Below are positions 41,440 to 50,322 of a stretch of 64,000 nucleotides of DNA, piece by piece (position 1 is the first letter of the stretch; every line of letters begins with the position of its first letter). Below the pieces are notes generated by a model, which saw only the letters and a program-made list of their open reading frames with translations, was not told the origin of the DNA and did not search any database. Position numbers and translations under genes: made by a program. The stretch comes from Shinella curvata (lineage in GTDB: Bacteria > Pseudomonadota > Alphaproteobacteria > Rhizobiales > Rhizobiaceae). The stretch is taken from contig NZ_JALJCJ010000004.1 in NCBI RefSeq assembly GCF_022899935.1, forward strand, positions 496,001-560,000, written 5' to 3'.

Positions 41440-42558
41440 ATGCTTGATGGCAGGAGGATCGTCATCCTGTCGTCGCATGTCTTTCTGGACGGCTTCCGGA
41501 AAGCGAGCATCCATTTCGTGGCGCGGCGCTGGGCCTCTGCCGGCAGCGAGGTCTTCTTCACCACCGTCGGGCATAGCTGGATGAGCCGCTTCAAGCAGAA
41601 GCAGCGCCTTGAAGCGTTGCGCTGCGCACAGGACAATCGTTATGCCGAGGTCGAGCCCCGGCTGTTTGCCGGTGCCTATCTGCCGCCATTGCACGCCTTC
41701 AGCACGGGCAGGCCGCTCGTCAATGCGCTGGTGAAGCCGCTCTTTGCCCTCTACGGTCGTCACCTGCCTGAATTCGTTCGTCAAAAGATTGTCGGTGCCG
41801 ATCTCGTCGTGATCGAAAGCGGCACGCCTGTCGTCTTCCTGGATCTCGTGCGCCGGCTGAACCCGCAGGCGAAGCTTCTCTATTTCTGCCGCGACCTGCT
41901 GCGCAGTGTCGGGGCGGCGCCCTATCTGCGGTCGGTGGAAGAACGGGGCATCGGGTTTTTCGACAGCGTCTGCGTCCCCTCGCGCCGACTGGGCGAGATG
42001 CTGCCACCCGGCGGCAAGGTGCATTTCGTGCCGCAGGGCATCGAGGGCGAGGTTTTCGACCGTGCGGCGGCCTCACCCTATCCAGTTGGCAGTCGCAACG
42101 CGATTGCGGTCGGCGACATGCTCTTCGATCAGCGTTCCATCGCCGGAATGGCCGCGGCCGCGCCTGACGTGACCTTCCATCTGTTCGGCATACGCTGGGT
42201 CGGCGATGCGCCGGGCAACATCCGGGTGCATGGCGAGCAATCCTTCGAGACGCTGGCGGGGTATATCCGGCATGCCGATATCGGCCTTGCGCCTTATCGC
42301 GTGAAAAGCAGCGAAGTCTATCTTGCCGAATCGAGCCTGAAACTCCTGCAATATGCCTATTGCCGTCTACCCGTCCTTCTGCCCGACATCATTCCGGTAT
42401 CGCGCGGCAACGAGATCACCTACTCGCTGGATGGAGAGAACGACTGGCGGGCGATCATCGACGCTGCTCTTGCCTGGCCGCATAGCGATTCCTATCGTCG
42501 CGGCATCCTGACCTGGGACGACGTGGCGCGGCAGACGCTGGCCACGGTGCATGCCTGA
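41440..42558 (+). CDS. GumK-like glycosyltransferase
   Basis: A 372-residue GT-B fold transferase related to the GumK glucuronosyltransferase group. N-domain: IVILSSHVFLDGFRKASIHFVARRWA. C-domain: VHFVPQGIEGEVFD, then RNAIAVGDMLFDQ and the donor-binding-like GYIRHADIGLAPY and ESSLKLLQYAYCRLPVLLPD. Start ATG 41440 preceded by GAGGGA; ATG 41383 is an alternative adding 19 residues. It probably adds a sugar (possibly glucuronate) to a lipid-linked exopolysaccharide unit. It is convergent with the flippase gene, 6 bases between stops. Confidence 0.83.
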   Translation: MLDGRRIVILSSHVFLDGFRKASIHFVARRWASAGSEVFFTTVGHSWMSRFKQKQRLEALRCAQDNRYAEVEPRLFAGAYLPPLHAFSTGRPLVNALVKPLFALYGRHLPEFVRQKIVGADLVVIESGTPVVFLDLVRRLNPQAKLLYFCRDLLRSVGAAPYLRSVEERGIGFFDSVCVPSRRLGEMLPPGGKVHFVPQGIEGEVFDRAAASPYPVGSRNAIAVGDMLFDQRSIAGMAAAAPDVTFHLFGIRWVGDAPGNIRVHGEQSFETLAGYIRHADIGLAPYRVKSSEVYLAESSLKLLQYAYCRLPVLLPDIIPVSRGNEITYSLDGENDWRAIIDAALAWPHSDSYRRGILTWDDVARQTLATVHA

Positions 42559-42564
42559 GAGGCA

Positions 42565-44073
42565 TCAGCCGGAACCTGGCGCAGGCGCGATGAGGCCGGC
42601 GATACGGCGTGCCAGCGGTCGAAGGCCGCCCGGCAGGCGCCCTTCGACCATCCCGACGATCCGTACCGCTTCCTCTGGGGCAATCAATCCCAGCACGCGT
42701 GCGGCGGCGACATAGACCAACGCTCCCAACGTCACCGCGACCGGTAGCCCCAAAAGGCCCGGCAGCAGAACCGTCACGACATAGGCGCCACCACCGCATG
42801 CGCTCGCTGCGACGAATGTGCGGGAGAGGGCGCCCCAGGGAGCCGTGGGGCCGCCATGGGTACTGACCGCCATCAGCAGAAGCCCGAACGTCAGGCTCTC
42901 GGCGAGGATGCGCGCCCATCCGGCGCCGAGCAGGCCGCCCGCGGGGACGGCGACGAGGAGCAGGACGAAAACGAGGACGGCGGAGACGAGCGTCACCCGA
43001 AGCAGCCGGTTGCCCTGCTCGCGGGCCGCGAGATACGCCCAGGGCACGACCGCAAGGCCCGCCGGAACCGAAGCCAGCATGAAGAGCACGCCGGAATTCA
43101 CCGCGGGGGCAAAGTCCGCGCCGAAGACGACAGGGATGAGTGCGGGGATGATTGCGGCTCCGCCGATGCCGAGCGGCATGACGAAAAGCGCCGCGAACCG
43201 CAGGCAATTGCGATAGAGGGCATGGGGCGGAGCCGTGTCCTCGGTTGCCGCGCGCGCGGCAAGGCCGACCAGGAAGGCCGGCGAAAGCTGAAGCGTCAAC
43301 TGGCTGACCAGACCGGAGAAGACAATGGCTGCGGCGAAGTAACCGATATCCGCCTCGCCAAGGAAAAAACCGACGACGAGGAACTCGATGCGCGTGAGGA
43401 GTACGATGTCGATCGCATCGTTGGTCCACATGTTGCGCCGATAGGCCTGCATCTCGCGTGTCAGGGCCGAGGGCGGGGCGGGTGTGCGGCGGTCGAGATG
43501 ACCGGACAGGCAGAAGACCTGCGGCAGGTAGCGGGTCAGCATGCCGAGCAGCGCGCCGCCTGGGCCGATGATGGCGGCGCCCGCGAAGACGACCGGTACC
43601 TGGAGCAGGCTGCCGACCACCGTGGTGGCGGCCACCTCGCCGAAGCGTCCGCGTCCGCGGGCGACGGCGACGGAAAAGGCCGAGAGCGTATAGGCGAGGA
43701 ACAGCAGGCTCGCGCCGATCCACAACCAGGAGGCCGGCGCTCCTGACAGATGATGATGGACGCCATAGGCAAGCAACAGGAGGAAGGTAACGACCACCGC
43801 CGGCAGGAAGACGGCGAAGGCGCGGCGCACGAGCGGCGCCCAGGCATGCTGGCCCTTGTCGCTTGCGGCCGCCACGTAGCGCAGCACCAATTGCGGAAAT
43901 CCGCGATCCGCCACGGCGGCCGCACAGACGATGACCCACATGGCATAGGCGACGAGGCCGGAACCCGCCGGACCGAGCACGCGCGCATTGATGACGCTGA
44001 CGAGGAAGCCGGCGACCAGCGAGACGATCGTTGCCGCCAGGTTGAGCAGGGAGGAGCTGAGGACGCTGGTCAT
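42565..44073 (-). CDS. Polysaccharide flippase (Wzx/MOP family)
   Basis: A 502-residue polytopic protein with about 12-14 hydrophobic segments. The N-terminal polysaccharide-synthesis domain reads LLNLAATIVSLVAGFLVSVINARVLGP followed by GLVAYAMWVIVCAAAVADRGFPQLVLRY. It probably flips a lipid-linked oligosaccharide across the inner membrane for the neighbouring transferases. ATG 44073 is chosen (AAAGGGCGG upstream); ATG 44088 lacks an SD. Transcribed divergently from the TupA-like gene, sharing an AT-rich 87-base gap. Confidence 0.88.
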   Translation of the reverse strand: MTSVLSSSLLNLAATIVSLVAGFLVSVINARVLGPAGSGLVAYAMWVIVCAAAVADRGFPQLVLRYVAAASDKGQHAWAPLVRRAFAVFLPAVVVTFLLLLAYGVHHHLSGAPASWLWIGASLLFLAYTLSAFSVAVARGRGRFGEVAATTVVGSLLQVPVVFAGAAIIGPGGALLGMLTRYLPQVFCLSGHLDRRTPAPPSALTREMQAYRRNMWTNDAIDIVLLTRIEFLVVGFFLGEADIGYFAAAIVFSGLVSQLTLQLSPAFLVGLAARAATEDTAPPHALYRNCLRFAALFVMPLGIGGAAIIPALIPVVFGADFAPAVNSGVLFMLASVPAGLAVVPWAYLAAREQGNRLLRVTLVSAVLVFVLLLVAVPAGGLLGAGWARILAESLTFGLLLMAVSTHGGPTAPWGALSRTFVAASACGGGAYVVTVLLPGLLGLPVAVTLGALVYVAAARVLGLIAPEEAVRIVGMVEGRLPGGLRPLARRIAGLIAPAPGSG

Positions 44074-44160
44074 CCGCCCTTTTCGCATGAAAAGATAACT
44101 TTGAATTAAATAAAGCCGGGCATTGGTGAGGGGGGCAAAATAAAGATATTGGGGGCGAAC
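44074..44160. promoter_or_regulatory. AT-rich divergent promoter region
   Basis: 87 bases between two divergent polysaccharide genes, markedly AT-richer than the surroundings (for example TTGAATTAAATAAA at 44101-44114). It must hold both promoters; individual -35/-10 boxes are not clear enough to name. Confidence 0.45.
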
Positions 44161-45099
44161 ATGGAAAGCCCGGTTCGCAAGGAAACGTTCCTTGTTCCCG
44201 GCTATCAGCGGCGAACGCTCAGAGAGATGTTCCACCATCTGATCTGGCGCGTGATCGCACCGCTGCCGGATAAATATTACATAAGGCTGAAATATTGGGT
44301 CATCAAGGGTAGCTGGCCCGACGTCGATCACCCTAAAACCTTCAGCGAGAAGGTTCAGGCGCGCAAACTATACGACCGCAAGCCGATTTATGCCACACTG
44401 GTCGACAAGGCTGCTGTGAAGTCCTTCGTCGAAGAACGACTTGGGCCTGCCTATGTGGTGCCGACATATTGGGTCGGAACCGATCTTTCGACGGTGGACT
44501 GGTCTCAGGTGCCGCTGCCGGCTGTCGTGAAGCCCACGCATGCCAGTGCACAGGGGCGCTTCCTCTACACCCAGGAAGACATTCGCCGCCTGCTCGACGA
44601 AAACCCGCTCCCGGCATGGCTGGCGCTCGATCACGCGCGGTTCAATCGCGAATGGGCCTATAGCCAGGTAAAGCCGCAGGTTTTGATCGAGGCGATGCTG
44701 GTCGTTGATGGCGGGGTGCCGTGGGACTACCGGTTCTTTACTTTCGACGGCGTGGTTTCGCATATCGAGGTGAATCTGCGCGTCGACGGCAAGGGTTACG
44801 ATTGCTGCTACACCGCCGACTGGATACGCCTGCCTCTTCAGGATCCTGACTATCTCGCGCCATATCCCGGCGAGGTGCCGAAGCCGGCCCGGTTCGACGA
44901 GATGATGCGCATTGCGCAAACGATCGGGAAAGGCTTCGATTTCCTGCGCATCGACCTCTATGCCTGCGACGACTGGATCAAGCTTGGCGAACTGACCCTT
45001 TATCCTGGCGGTGGTTTCGAGTTGTTCGACCCTCCGCAATACGATCGCATCTTCGGCGACAGATGGGCTCTCGGTTTTGAGATCCCCCATCCTGACTGA
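44161..45099 (+). CDS. TupA-like ATP-grasp polysaccharide protein
   Basis: A 312-residue protein of the ATP-grasp TupA family often found in capsule and exopolysaccharide loci. Family segments: DHPKTFSEKVQARKLYDR, LVDKAAVKSFVEERLGPAYVVPTYW, LPAVVKPTHASAQGRF, QVLIEAMLVVDGGVPWDYRFFTFDG and the closing FDFLRIDLYACDDWIKLGELTLYPGGG. ATG 44161 has GGGGGC upstream; TTG 44149 is possible. The family probably attaches amino acids or acidic groups to polysaccharide or teichuronopeptide; the substrate here is unknown. A terminator-like hairpin follows. Confidence 0.86.
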   Translation: MESPVRKETFLVPGYQRRTLREMFHHLIWRVIAPLPDKYYIRLKYWVIKGSWPDVDHPKTFSEKVQARKLYDRKPIYATLVDKAAVKSFVEERLGPAYVVPTYWVGTDLSTVDWSQVPLPAVVKPTHASAQGRFLYTQEDIRRLLDENPLPAWLALDHARFNREWAYSQVKPQVLIEAMLVVDGGVPWDYRFFTFDGVVSHIEVNLRVDGKGYDCCYTADWIRLPLQDPDYLAPYPGEVPKPARFDEMMRIAQTIGKGFDFLRIDLYACDDWIKLGELTLYPGGGFELFDPPQYDRIFGDRWALGFEIPHPD

Positions 45100-45126
45100 A
45101 CCGACTTCGCCTCCGAACTATCGATA

Positions 45127-45160
45127 AAGGGCCCTTCTCTCGAGCGGCCCTTCGCGTTTT
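45127..45160 (+). terminator. Probable terminator after the TupA-like gene
   Basis: AAGGGCC / GGCCCTT (45127-45133, 45146-45152), 7-bp stem with a 12-base loop, followed by CGCGTTTT. Moderate strength. Confidence 0.55.
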
Positions 45161-45196
45161 CATGGGTGATCCGTCTGCTTGCGGATGATTAATGCC

Positions 45197-45224
45197 TTGA
45201 CACCGGCAGGTCGCCGCATAATGC
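45197..45224 (+). promoter_or_regulatory. Sigma-70-like promoter of the FadR-PLP-ABC operon
   Basis: TTGACA at 45197-45202 (consensus -35) and TAATGC at 45219-45224 with a 16-base spacer, 51 bases before the regulator gene. Confidence 0.55.
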
Positions 45225-45228
45225 TAAG

Positions 45229-45256
45229 ATGTCAGACCAATTTGAGAAGCTGACAT
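45229..45256. promoter_or_regulatory. Inverted repeat, candidate autoregulatory operator
   Basis: ATGTCAG (45229-45235) and CTGACAT (45250-45256), perfect 7-bp arms with a 14-base spacer, immediately downstream of the -10 and ending 18 bases before the FadR-type regulator start. The position would block transcription, consistent with autorepression. Confidence 0.5.
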
Positions 45257-45274
45257 CAAACAGGGGACGGCGTC

Positions 45275-45997
45275 ATGCCGACAGAACCGAGCAGCAGGCC
45301 GCAGATCGCGCCTTTGCCGCCCATCGACCGTGCGCGGCAGGTGACGGAGGCTTTGGCGTCCTATATCGACCGGGCCAGCCTCAAGGCTGGTGACCGGCTG
45401 CCGGCCGAGCGCGAGCTGATGGCGGCGCTGGTGGTCGGGCGCTCGACAATCCGCGAGGCGATCCGTCATTTCCAGGCGCTCGGCGTCATCGAAAGCCGCA
45501 AGGGCAGCGGCACCTATCTCCTGAAGCCGATCACCACGGCGACCGTGCACATGCCGCTCTCCTTCGATGCGGCGCATCTGCGCGACATCCTCTTGCAGAC
45601 GCTGGAGGTCCGCCGCGGTCTCGAATGCGAGGCCAACATGGTGGCTGCCAAGCGCCGCACGGCCGAGGACCTCGTCATCATCGAGGAAAAGCTCAACGAG
45701 ATGGAGCGCGTGCATATCGCCAAGGGCACCTCCGGTCCCGAGGATCTGGCATTCCACCTCGCCATCTACGACGCCACGCACAACCCGTTGTTCAAGCAGC
45801 TTCTCGAACAGATGCGCGGCGCCTTCGAGCGCTTCTGGGAAGAGCCCTTCGACCGGCAGGACTTTGCCCGCCGCTCCTTCCCGTTCCACCGCACGCTTTT
45901 CAATGCGATAGCCGCGCAGGATCCCGAGACCGCGCGCATCGAAACGCTCAAGATCCTCGAAGTCGTCGAGGAAGACATCAAGGAAATGTCCAAATGA
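45275..45997 (+). CDS. FadR-subfamily GntR transcriptional regulator
   Basis: A 240-residue regulator. The N-terminal winged helix is at about residues 20-85 (LKAGDRLPAERELMAALVVGRSTIREAIRHFQALGVIESRKGSG). An all-helical FCD domain follows, with LEVRRGLECEAN, DLAFHLAIYDATHN and the metal-type His in FHRTLFNAIAAQD. The ATG overlap at its 3' end couples it to the PLP lyase gene. It probably responds to the transported compound or its breakdown product, often a carboxylate in this subfamily. Confidence 0.92.
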   Translation: MPTEPSSRPQIAPLPPIDRARQVTEALASYIDRASLKAGDRLPAERELMAALVVGRSTIREAIRHFQALGVIESRKGSGTYLLKPITTATVHMPLSFDAAHLRDILLQTLEVRRGLECEANMVAAKRRTAEDLVIIEEKLNEMERVHIAKGTSGPEDLAFHLAIYDATHNPLFKQLLEQMRGAFERFWEEPFDRQDFARRSFPFHRTLFNAIAAQDPETARIETLKILEVVEEDIKEMSK

Positions 45998-47166
45998 CCA
46001 ACGGAGCCGATCCGTTTGACCTTGCCTCGCTCATCGTCGCTCACGACGAGGCGAACGCTTTCGAGGCCGTGGTGCCGCCCATCGTACAGACCTCGCTCTT
46101 CACCTTCGGCAGCTATGACGAGATGGTCTCGGCCTATCGCGGCGAAATCGTTCGCCCGATCTATACGCGCGGCCTCAACCCGACCGTGCGTGCCTTCGAG
46201 GAGATGCTGGCCAAGCTTGAGGGCGGCGAGGATGCACTGGGTTTTGCCAGCGGCATGGCGGCGATTTCTTCCACCGTGCTCTCCTTCGTCGAGCCGGGCG
46301 ACCGCATCGTCGCCGTGCGCCATTGCTACCCGGATGCCTTCCGCCTGTTCGGCACGCATCTGAAGCGCATGAAGATCGAGGTGACCTATATCGACGGGCG
46401 CGACGAGGAGGCCATGGAGAAGGCCATGCCCGGCGCCAAGCTGCTCTATCTCGAAAGTCCGACGAGCTGGGTGATGGAGGCGCATGACGTGGGCGCGCTC
46501 GCCGCGATTGCCAGGCGCCATGGCGCCGTCAGCGTCATCGACAACAGCTGGGCGAGCCCGATCTTCCAGCGTCCGCTGACGCTCGGCGTCGATCTGGTGC
46601 TGCATTCGGCCTCGAAATATCTCGGCGGCCATAGCGATGTGGTTGCGGGTATCGTGACCGGCTCGAAGGAACTGATCGGGCGCATCCGCTCCGAGGCCTA
46701 TCCCTATCTCGGCGGCAAGCTCTCGCCCTTCGATGCCTGGCTCCTGATCCGCGGCCTGCGCACCCTGCCGATCCGCATGAAGGCGCATGAGGCGGCGGGG
46801 CTGGAGATCGCCAAACGGCTGCAGGCGCTCGATATCGTCGAGACGGTCTGCCATCCCGCGCTCGCCAACCGCCTGCCGCCGGGCCTCACCGGCACCTCCG
46901 GCCTGTTCTCCTTCATCTTCCGCGAGGGCGTCGATGTGCGCGCCTTCGCCGATCACCTCAAGCTCTTCAAGCTCGGCGTCTCCTGGGGCGGGCATGAGAG
47001 CCTGATCGTGCCGGGCGAAGTCGTGCTGGAGCAGAAGGCCCAACCCAATTCCGCGCATACATTCGGCATCGATGCGCGGTCCGTGCGTCTTCATATCGGC
47101 CTGGAGGGAACCGAGGCCCTGTGGAGTGATCTGGAAGCGGCGATGGCCGCCGCGACCGAAACCTGA
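45994..47166 (+). CDS. Cys/Met-metabolism PLP-dependent lyase
   Basis: A 390-residue fold-type I PLP enzyme of the cystathionine gamma-synthase/beta-lyase family. PLP Lys is at residue 208 in LHSASKYLGGHSDVVAG. Other family blocks: RPIYTRGLNPTVRAFEEMLAKLEGGEDALGFASGMAAI and VIDNSWASP. Coupled to the FadR-type regulator (ATGA) and followed 37 bases later by a sugar-type ABC system, a setting unlike methionine biosynthesis. It may cleave or eliminate a group from an imported amino-acid-containing compound; that is inference. Annotation as cystathionine beta-lyase would be the default. Confidence 0.9.
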   Translation: MTNGADPFDLASLIVAHDEANAFEAVVPPIVQTSLFTFGSYDEMVSAYRGEIVRPIYTRGLNPTVRAFEEMLAKLEGGEDALGFASGMAAISSTVLSFVEPGDRIVAVRHCYPDAFRLFGTHLKRMKIEVTYIDGRDEEAMEKAMPGAKLLYLESPTSWVMEAHDVGALAAIARRHGAVSVIDNSWASPIFQRPLTLGVDLVLHSASKYLGGHSDVVAGIVTGSKELIGRIRSEAYPYLGGKLSPFDAWLLIRGLRTLPIRMKAHEAAGLEIAKRLQALDIVETVCHPALANRLPPGLTGTSGLFSFIFREGVDVRAFADHLKLFKLGVSWGGHESLIVPGEVVLEQKAQPNSAHTFGIDARSVRLHIGLEGTEALWSDLEAAMAAATET

Positions 47167-47203
47167 CGTCGAAATCCAAAGCAAACGAAAAGAGGGAACG
47201 ACC

Positions 47204-48463
47204 ATGAAGAGACTTTTGACCGCAGCCCTGCTCACCGCGTTGATGACGACGAGCGCGTTGGCCGACACGACGCTGAAGCTCGTCGAGGTGATCACCAGTC
47301 CCGAGCGCACCGAGACGCTGAAATCCATCGTCGGCAAGTTCGAGGCCGCCAACCCCGGCACCAAGGTCGAGATCATCTCGCTGCCCTGGGGCGAGGCGTT
47401 CCAGAAATTCGCCACCATGGTGTCGGCCGGCGAAGTGCCGGATGTCATCGAAATGCCCGACACCTGGCTGTCGCTCTATGCCAATAACGGCATGCTCGAA
47501 AGCCTGGAGCCCTACCTCGCCAAGTGGGAGCACACGGCGGGCCTGACGCCGCGCGCGCTGGAGCTCGGCCGTGACATCAAGGATACGGCCTATATGCTGC
47601 CCTACGGCTTCTATCTGCGGGCCATGTTCTACAACAAGAAGCTGCTGGCAGAAGCCGGTGTTTCCGAGCCGCCGAAGACCATGGACGAATTCGCTGAAGC
47701 CGCCAAGAAGGTGTCGGCGTTGCCAGGAAAATACGGCTACTGCCTGCGCGGCGGTCCGGGCGGCTTGAACGGCTGGGTGATGTTCGGTGCCTCCATGGCC
47801 GGCGACAACACGTTCTTCAACGAGGACGGCACTTCCACCTTCAACAGCGAGGGCTGGGTCAAGGGTCTCACCTGGGTGATCGACCTATATAAGAATGGCT
47901 ATGCGCCGAAGGACAGCGTCAACTGGGGCTTCAACGAGATCGTTGCCGGCTTCTATTCCGGCACCTGCGCCTTCCTCGACCAGGACCCGGATGCGCTCAT
48001 CGCCATTGCCGAGCGCATGAAGGCGGAAGACTACGGCATCATGACCATGCCGAAGGGCCCGGACGGCAAGACCTTCCCGACGATCGGCTTTGCCGGCTGG
48101 TCGATGTTTGCCTCCAGCGCAAACAAGGACCTTTCCTGGAAGCTGATCGAGACGCTCGAGGGGCCCGAAGGCAATATCGAGTGGAACAAGCGCACGGGCG
48201 CGCTGCCGGTGCACACCTCGGCGGAGAAGGATCCCTTCTATGCCAGCGAGCAGTTCAAAGGCTGGTTCGCGGAGCTTGAGGACAAGGATGCCGTGCCGAC
48301 CGTGATGCCGACGCATCTCGAAGAATTCGCCTTCTTCAAGGATTCGCTGGTCATCAAGACCTCGCAGGAAGCGCTCCTCGGCGACATCACGCCGGAAGAC
48401 CTTGCGAACCAGTGGGCCGATTACCTCACCAAGGCACAGCAAAAGTTCCTGGCCAAGAAATAG
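47204..48463 (+). CDS. Sugar-type (CUT1) periplasmic solute-binding protein
   Basis: A 419-residue family 1 binding protein. Signal peptide of 20 residues (LLTAALLTALMTTSALA). The mature protein starts DTTLKLVEVITSPERTE and carries VSAGEVPDVIEMPDTW and YGFYLRAMFYNKKLL, typical of the MalE/UgpB group. SD AGAGGGAAC before ATG 47204. It delivers substrate to the two permeases downstream. A strong hairpin lies right after the stop. Confidence 0.93.
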   Translation: MKRLLTAALLTALMTTSALADTTLKLVEVITSPERTETLKSIVGKFEAANPGTKVEIISLPWGEAFQKFATMVSAGEVPDVIEMPDTWLSLYANNGMLESLEPYLAKWEHTAGLTPRALELGRDIKDTAYMLPYGFYLRAMFYNKKLLAEAGVSEPPKTMDEFAEAAKKVSALPGKYGYCLRGGPGGLNGWVMFGASMAGDNTFFNEDGTSTFNSEGWVKGLTWVIDLYKNGYAPKDSVNWGFNEIVAGFYSGTCAFLDQDPDALIAIAERMKAEDYGIMTMPKGPDGKTFPTIGFAGWSMFASSANKDLSWKLIETLEGPEGNIEWNKRTGALPVHTSAEKDPFYASEQFKGWFAELEDKDAVPTVMPTHLEEFAFFKDSLVIKTSQEALLGDITPEDLANQWADYLTKAQQKFLAKK

Positions 48464-48476
48464 GCCGGGAAACTTC

Positions 48477-48502
48477 CGGGCGGAGAAACGAGGCTCCGCC
48501 CG
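48477..48502 (+). other. Intergenic stem-loop after binding-protein gene
   Basis: CGGGCGGAG / CTCCGCCCG, perfect 9-bp stem with an 8-base loop, 13 bases after the binding-protein stop. No T-run, so it is likelier to stabilise the upstream transcript than to stop transcription before the permease genes. Confidence 0.6.
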
Positions 48503-48549
48503 AAGCCATCTTCTGAAACGCCGCGCAACCCGGGAACGGAAGCGAGACG

Positions 48550-49473
48550 ATGACCATTGTCGCCCATCAGAAAGCCGCCAAGCCGCTCAGGAAGCGGATC
48601 GCCGACGCGTCGGAGCCCTATCTCTATAGTGCCCCGGCGCTGATCCTCATCGTCACGGTCATGCTGGTGCCGTTGGTGCTCGGCATTTCCTACGCGTTCC
48701 GCGATATCCAGCTGCTGAACCCGTTTTCCGGCGGCTTTATCGGGCTCGATCATTTTCGCGCGCTCTCCGAGGATCAGGCATTTTTCCGTGCATTGCGCAA
48801 CACGCTCTGGTGGACCGGCGCTTCGGTCTTTCTGCAATTCTTCTTCGGCCTCATCCTCGCGCTGCTTCTGGATAAGCCCTTTGCCGGCCGTGGCCTTGCG
48901 CAGGCGCTGGTCTTCCTGCCCTGGGCGGTGCCGAGCTTCCTCGCGGGCCTCAACTGGGCGTGGCTGTTCAATCCGGTGATCGGGCCGCTGCCACACTGGA
49001 TGTATGCGCTCGGCATCATGGATGCGCCGAACAATATCCTTTCCGATCCGCATCTCGCCATGTGGGGGCCGATCGTCGCCAATGTCTGGTGGGGGATTCC
49101 GTTCTTCGCGATCACGCTGCTCGCTGCCCTTCAGGCGATCCCCCGCGACCTCTATGAGGCCGCCAGCATAGACGGGGCAGGGCCCGTGCAGCGCTTCCTT
49201 TCGATCACGCTGCCGTTTCTGGCGCCAACCATCGCCATCACCATTCTCTTGCGCACCGTCTGGATCTCCAACTTCGCCGACCTCATCGTGGTCATGACCA
49301 ATGGCGGGCCGGCGGACCGAACACAGATCGTCGCGAGCTACATCTTCACGCAGGCCTTCAAGCGGCTCGATTTCGGCTATGCGTCGGCGATCGCGCTGGT
49401 GCTGCTGGTCCTGTTGCTTGCCTATTCGATGCTCATCGTGGTGCTGCGCCAGACGCTGCTGAACAAGGGTTGA
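48550..49473 (+). CDS. ABC permease, MalF/UgpA-like
   Basis: A 307-residue inner-membrane permease with six hydrophobic segments, starting with LYSAPALILIVTVMLVPLVLGISYAF. The EAA loop is YEAASIDGAGPVQRFLSITLPFL, matching the consensus EAAxxDGAxxxxxFxxIxLP. Forms a heterodimer with the next permease, whose gene begins 4 bases after this stop. Confidence 0.94.
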   Translation: MTIVAHQKAAKPLRKRIADASEPYLYSAPALILIVTVMLVPLVLGISYAFRDIQLLNPFSGGFIGLDHFRALSEDQAFFRALRNTLWWTGASVFLQFFFGLILALLLDKPFAGRGLAQALVFLPWAVPSFLAGLNWAWLFNPVIGPLPHWMYALGIMDAPNNILSDPHLAMWGPIVANVWWGIPFFAITLLAALQAIPRDLYEAASIDGAGPVQRFLSITLPFLAPTIAITILLRTVWISNFADLIVVMTNGGPADRTQIVASYIFTQAFKRLDFGYASAIALVLLVLLLAYSMLIVVLRQTLLNKG

Positions 49474-49477
49474 CGCC

Positions 49478-50311
49478 ATGCGAACCAGCAAGCTCCTCCT
49501 CACCGTCGCGCACCGCCTCGCCATCCTCGCCTATATCGTCGTGGCGCTCTTCCCGCTGTTCTGGCTGCTGAAGGTCTCGGTGACGCCGAACGATTTGCTC
49601 TACAGCGAAGGCGTGCGGATGTGGCCGTCGCGCGCGACCTTCGAGCACTACACTTTCGTCATCGCGCACAGCGCCTTTCCGACTTTCTTCAAGAACAGTC
49701 TGATCGTCGCGGGCTCCACGGCCGTCGCCGTGACCATCCTCGCCTCGCTCGCTGGCTATGCGATGTCGCGCTTCAATTTCCGGGCCAAGTACTGGATCGT
49801 CGCGTTGCTGCTGATCACGCAGATGTTCCCACTGGTCATGCTGGTGGCGCCGATCTTCAAGATGCTCTCGCCGCTCGGCCTCACCAACAGTCTGACCGGC
49901 CTCGTCATCGTCTACACCGCCTTCAACGTGCCCTTCGCCACCTTCCTCATGCAGTCCTTCTTCGATGGTATTCCGAAGGATCTGGAGGAGGCGGCGATGA
50001 TCGACGGGGCGACACAGTTCGTCGCCTTCCGCCAGATCATCCTGCCACTGACGCTGCCCGGCATCGCCGCCACCCTCGGCTTCGTCTTCACCGCCGCCTG
50101 GAGCGAACTGCTCTTCGCGCTGATGCTGATCTCCGGCAACGATGCGGCGACCTTCCCCGTCGGGCTGCTCACCTTCGTTTCGAAATTCTCGGTCGATTTC
50201 GGGCAGATGATGGCGGCAGGCATTCTCGCGCTCATCCCGGCCTGCCTCTTCTTCCTGCTCATCCAGCGCTACCTCGTGCAGGGCCTGACGGCCGGTGCGG
50301 TCAAAGGCTGA
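49478..50311 (+). CDS. ABC permease, MalG/UgpE-like
   Basis: A 277-residue permease. N-terminal segment LAILAYIVVALFPLFWLLKVS; EAA loop LEEAAMIDGATQFVAFRQIILPL; C-terminal MMAAGILALIPACLFFLLIQRYLVQGLTAGAVKG, the standard MalG-type ending. It is 11 bases upstream of the ATPase gene in the same operon. Confidence 0.94.
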   Translation: MRTSKLLLTVAHRLAILAYIVVALFPLFWLLKVSVTPNDLLYSEGVRMWPSRATFEHYTFVIAHSAFPTFFKNSLIVAGSTAVAVTILASLAGYAMSRFNFRAKYWIVALLLITQMFPLVMLVAPIFKMLSPLGLTNSLTGLVIVYTAFNVPFATFLMQSFFDGIPKDLEEAAMIDGATQFVAFRQIILPLTLPGIAATLGFVFTAAWSELLFALMLISGNDAATFPVGLLTFVSKFSVDFGQMMAAGILALIPACLFFLLIQRYLVQGLTAGAVKG

Positions 50312-50322
50312 AAGGTTTTCCC

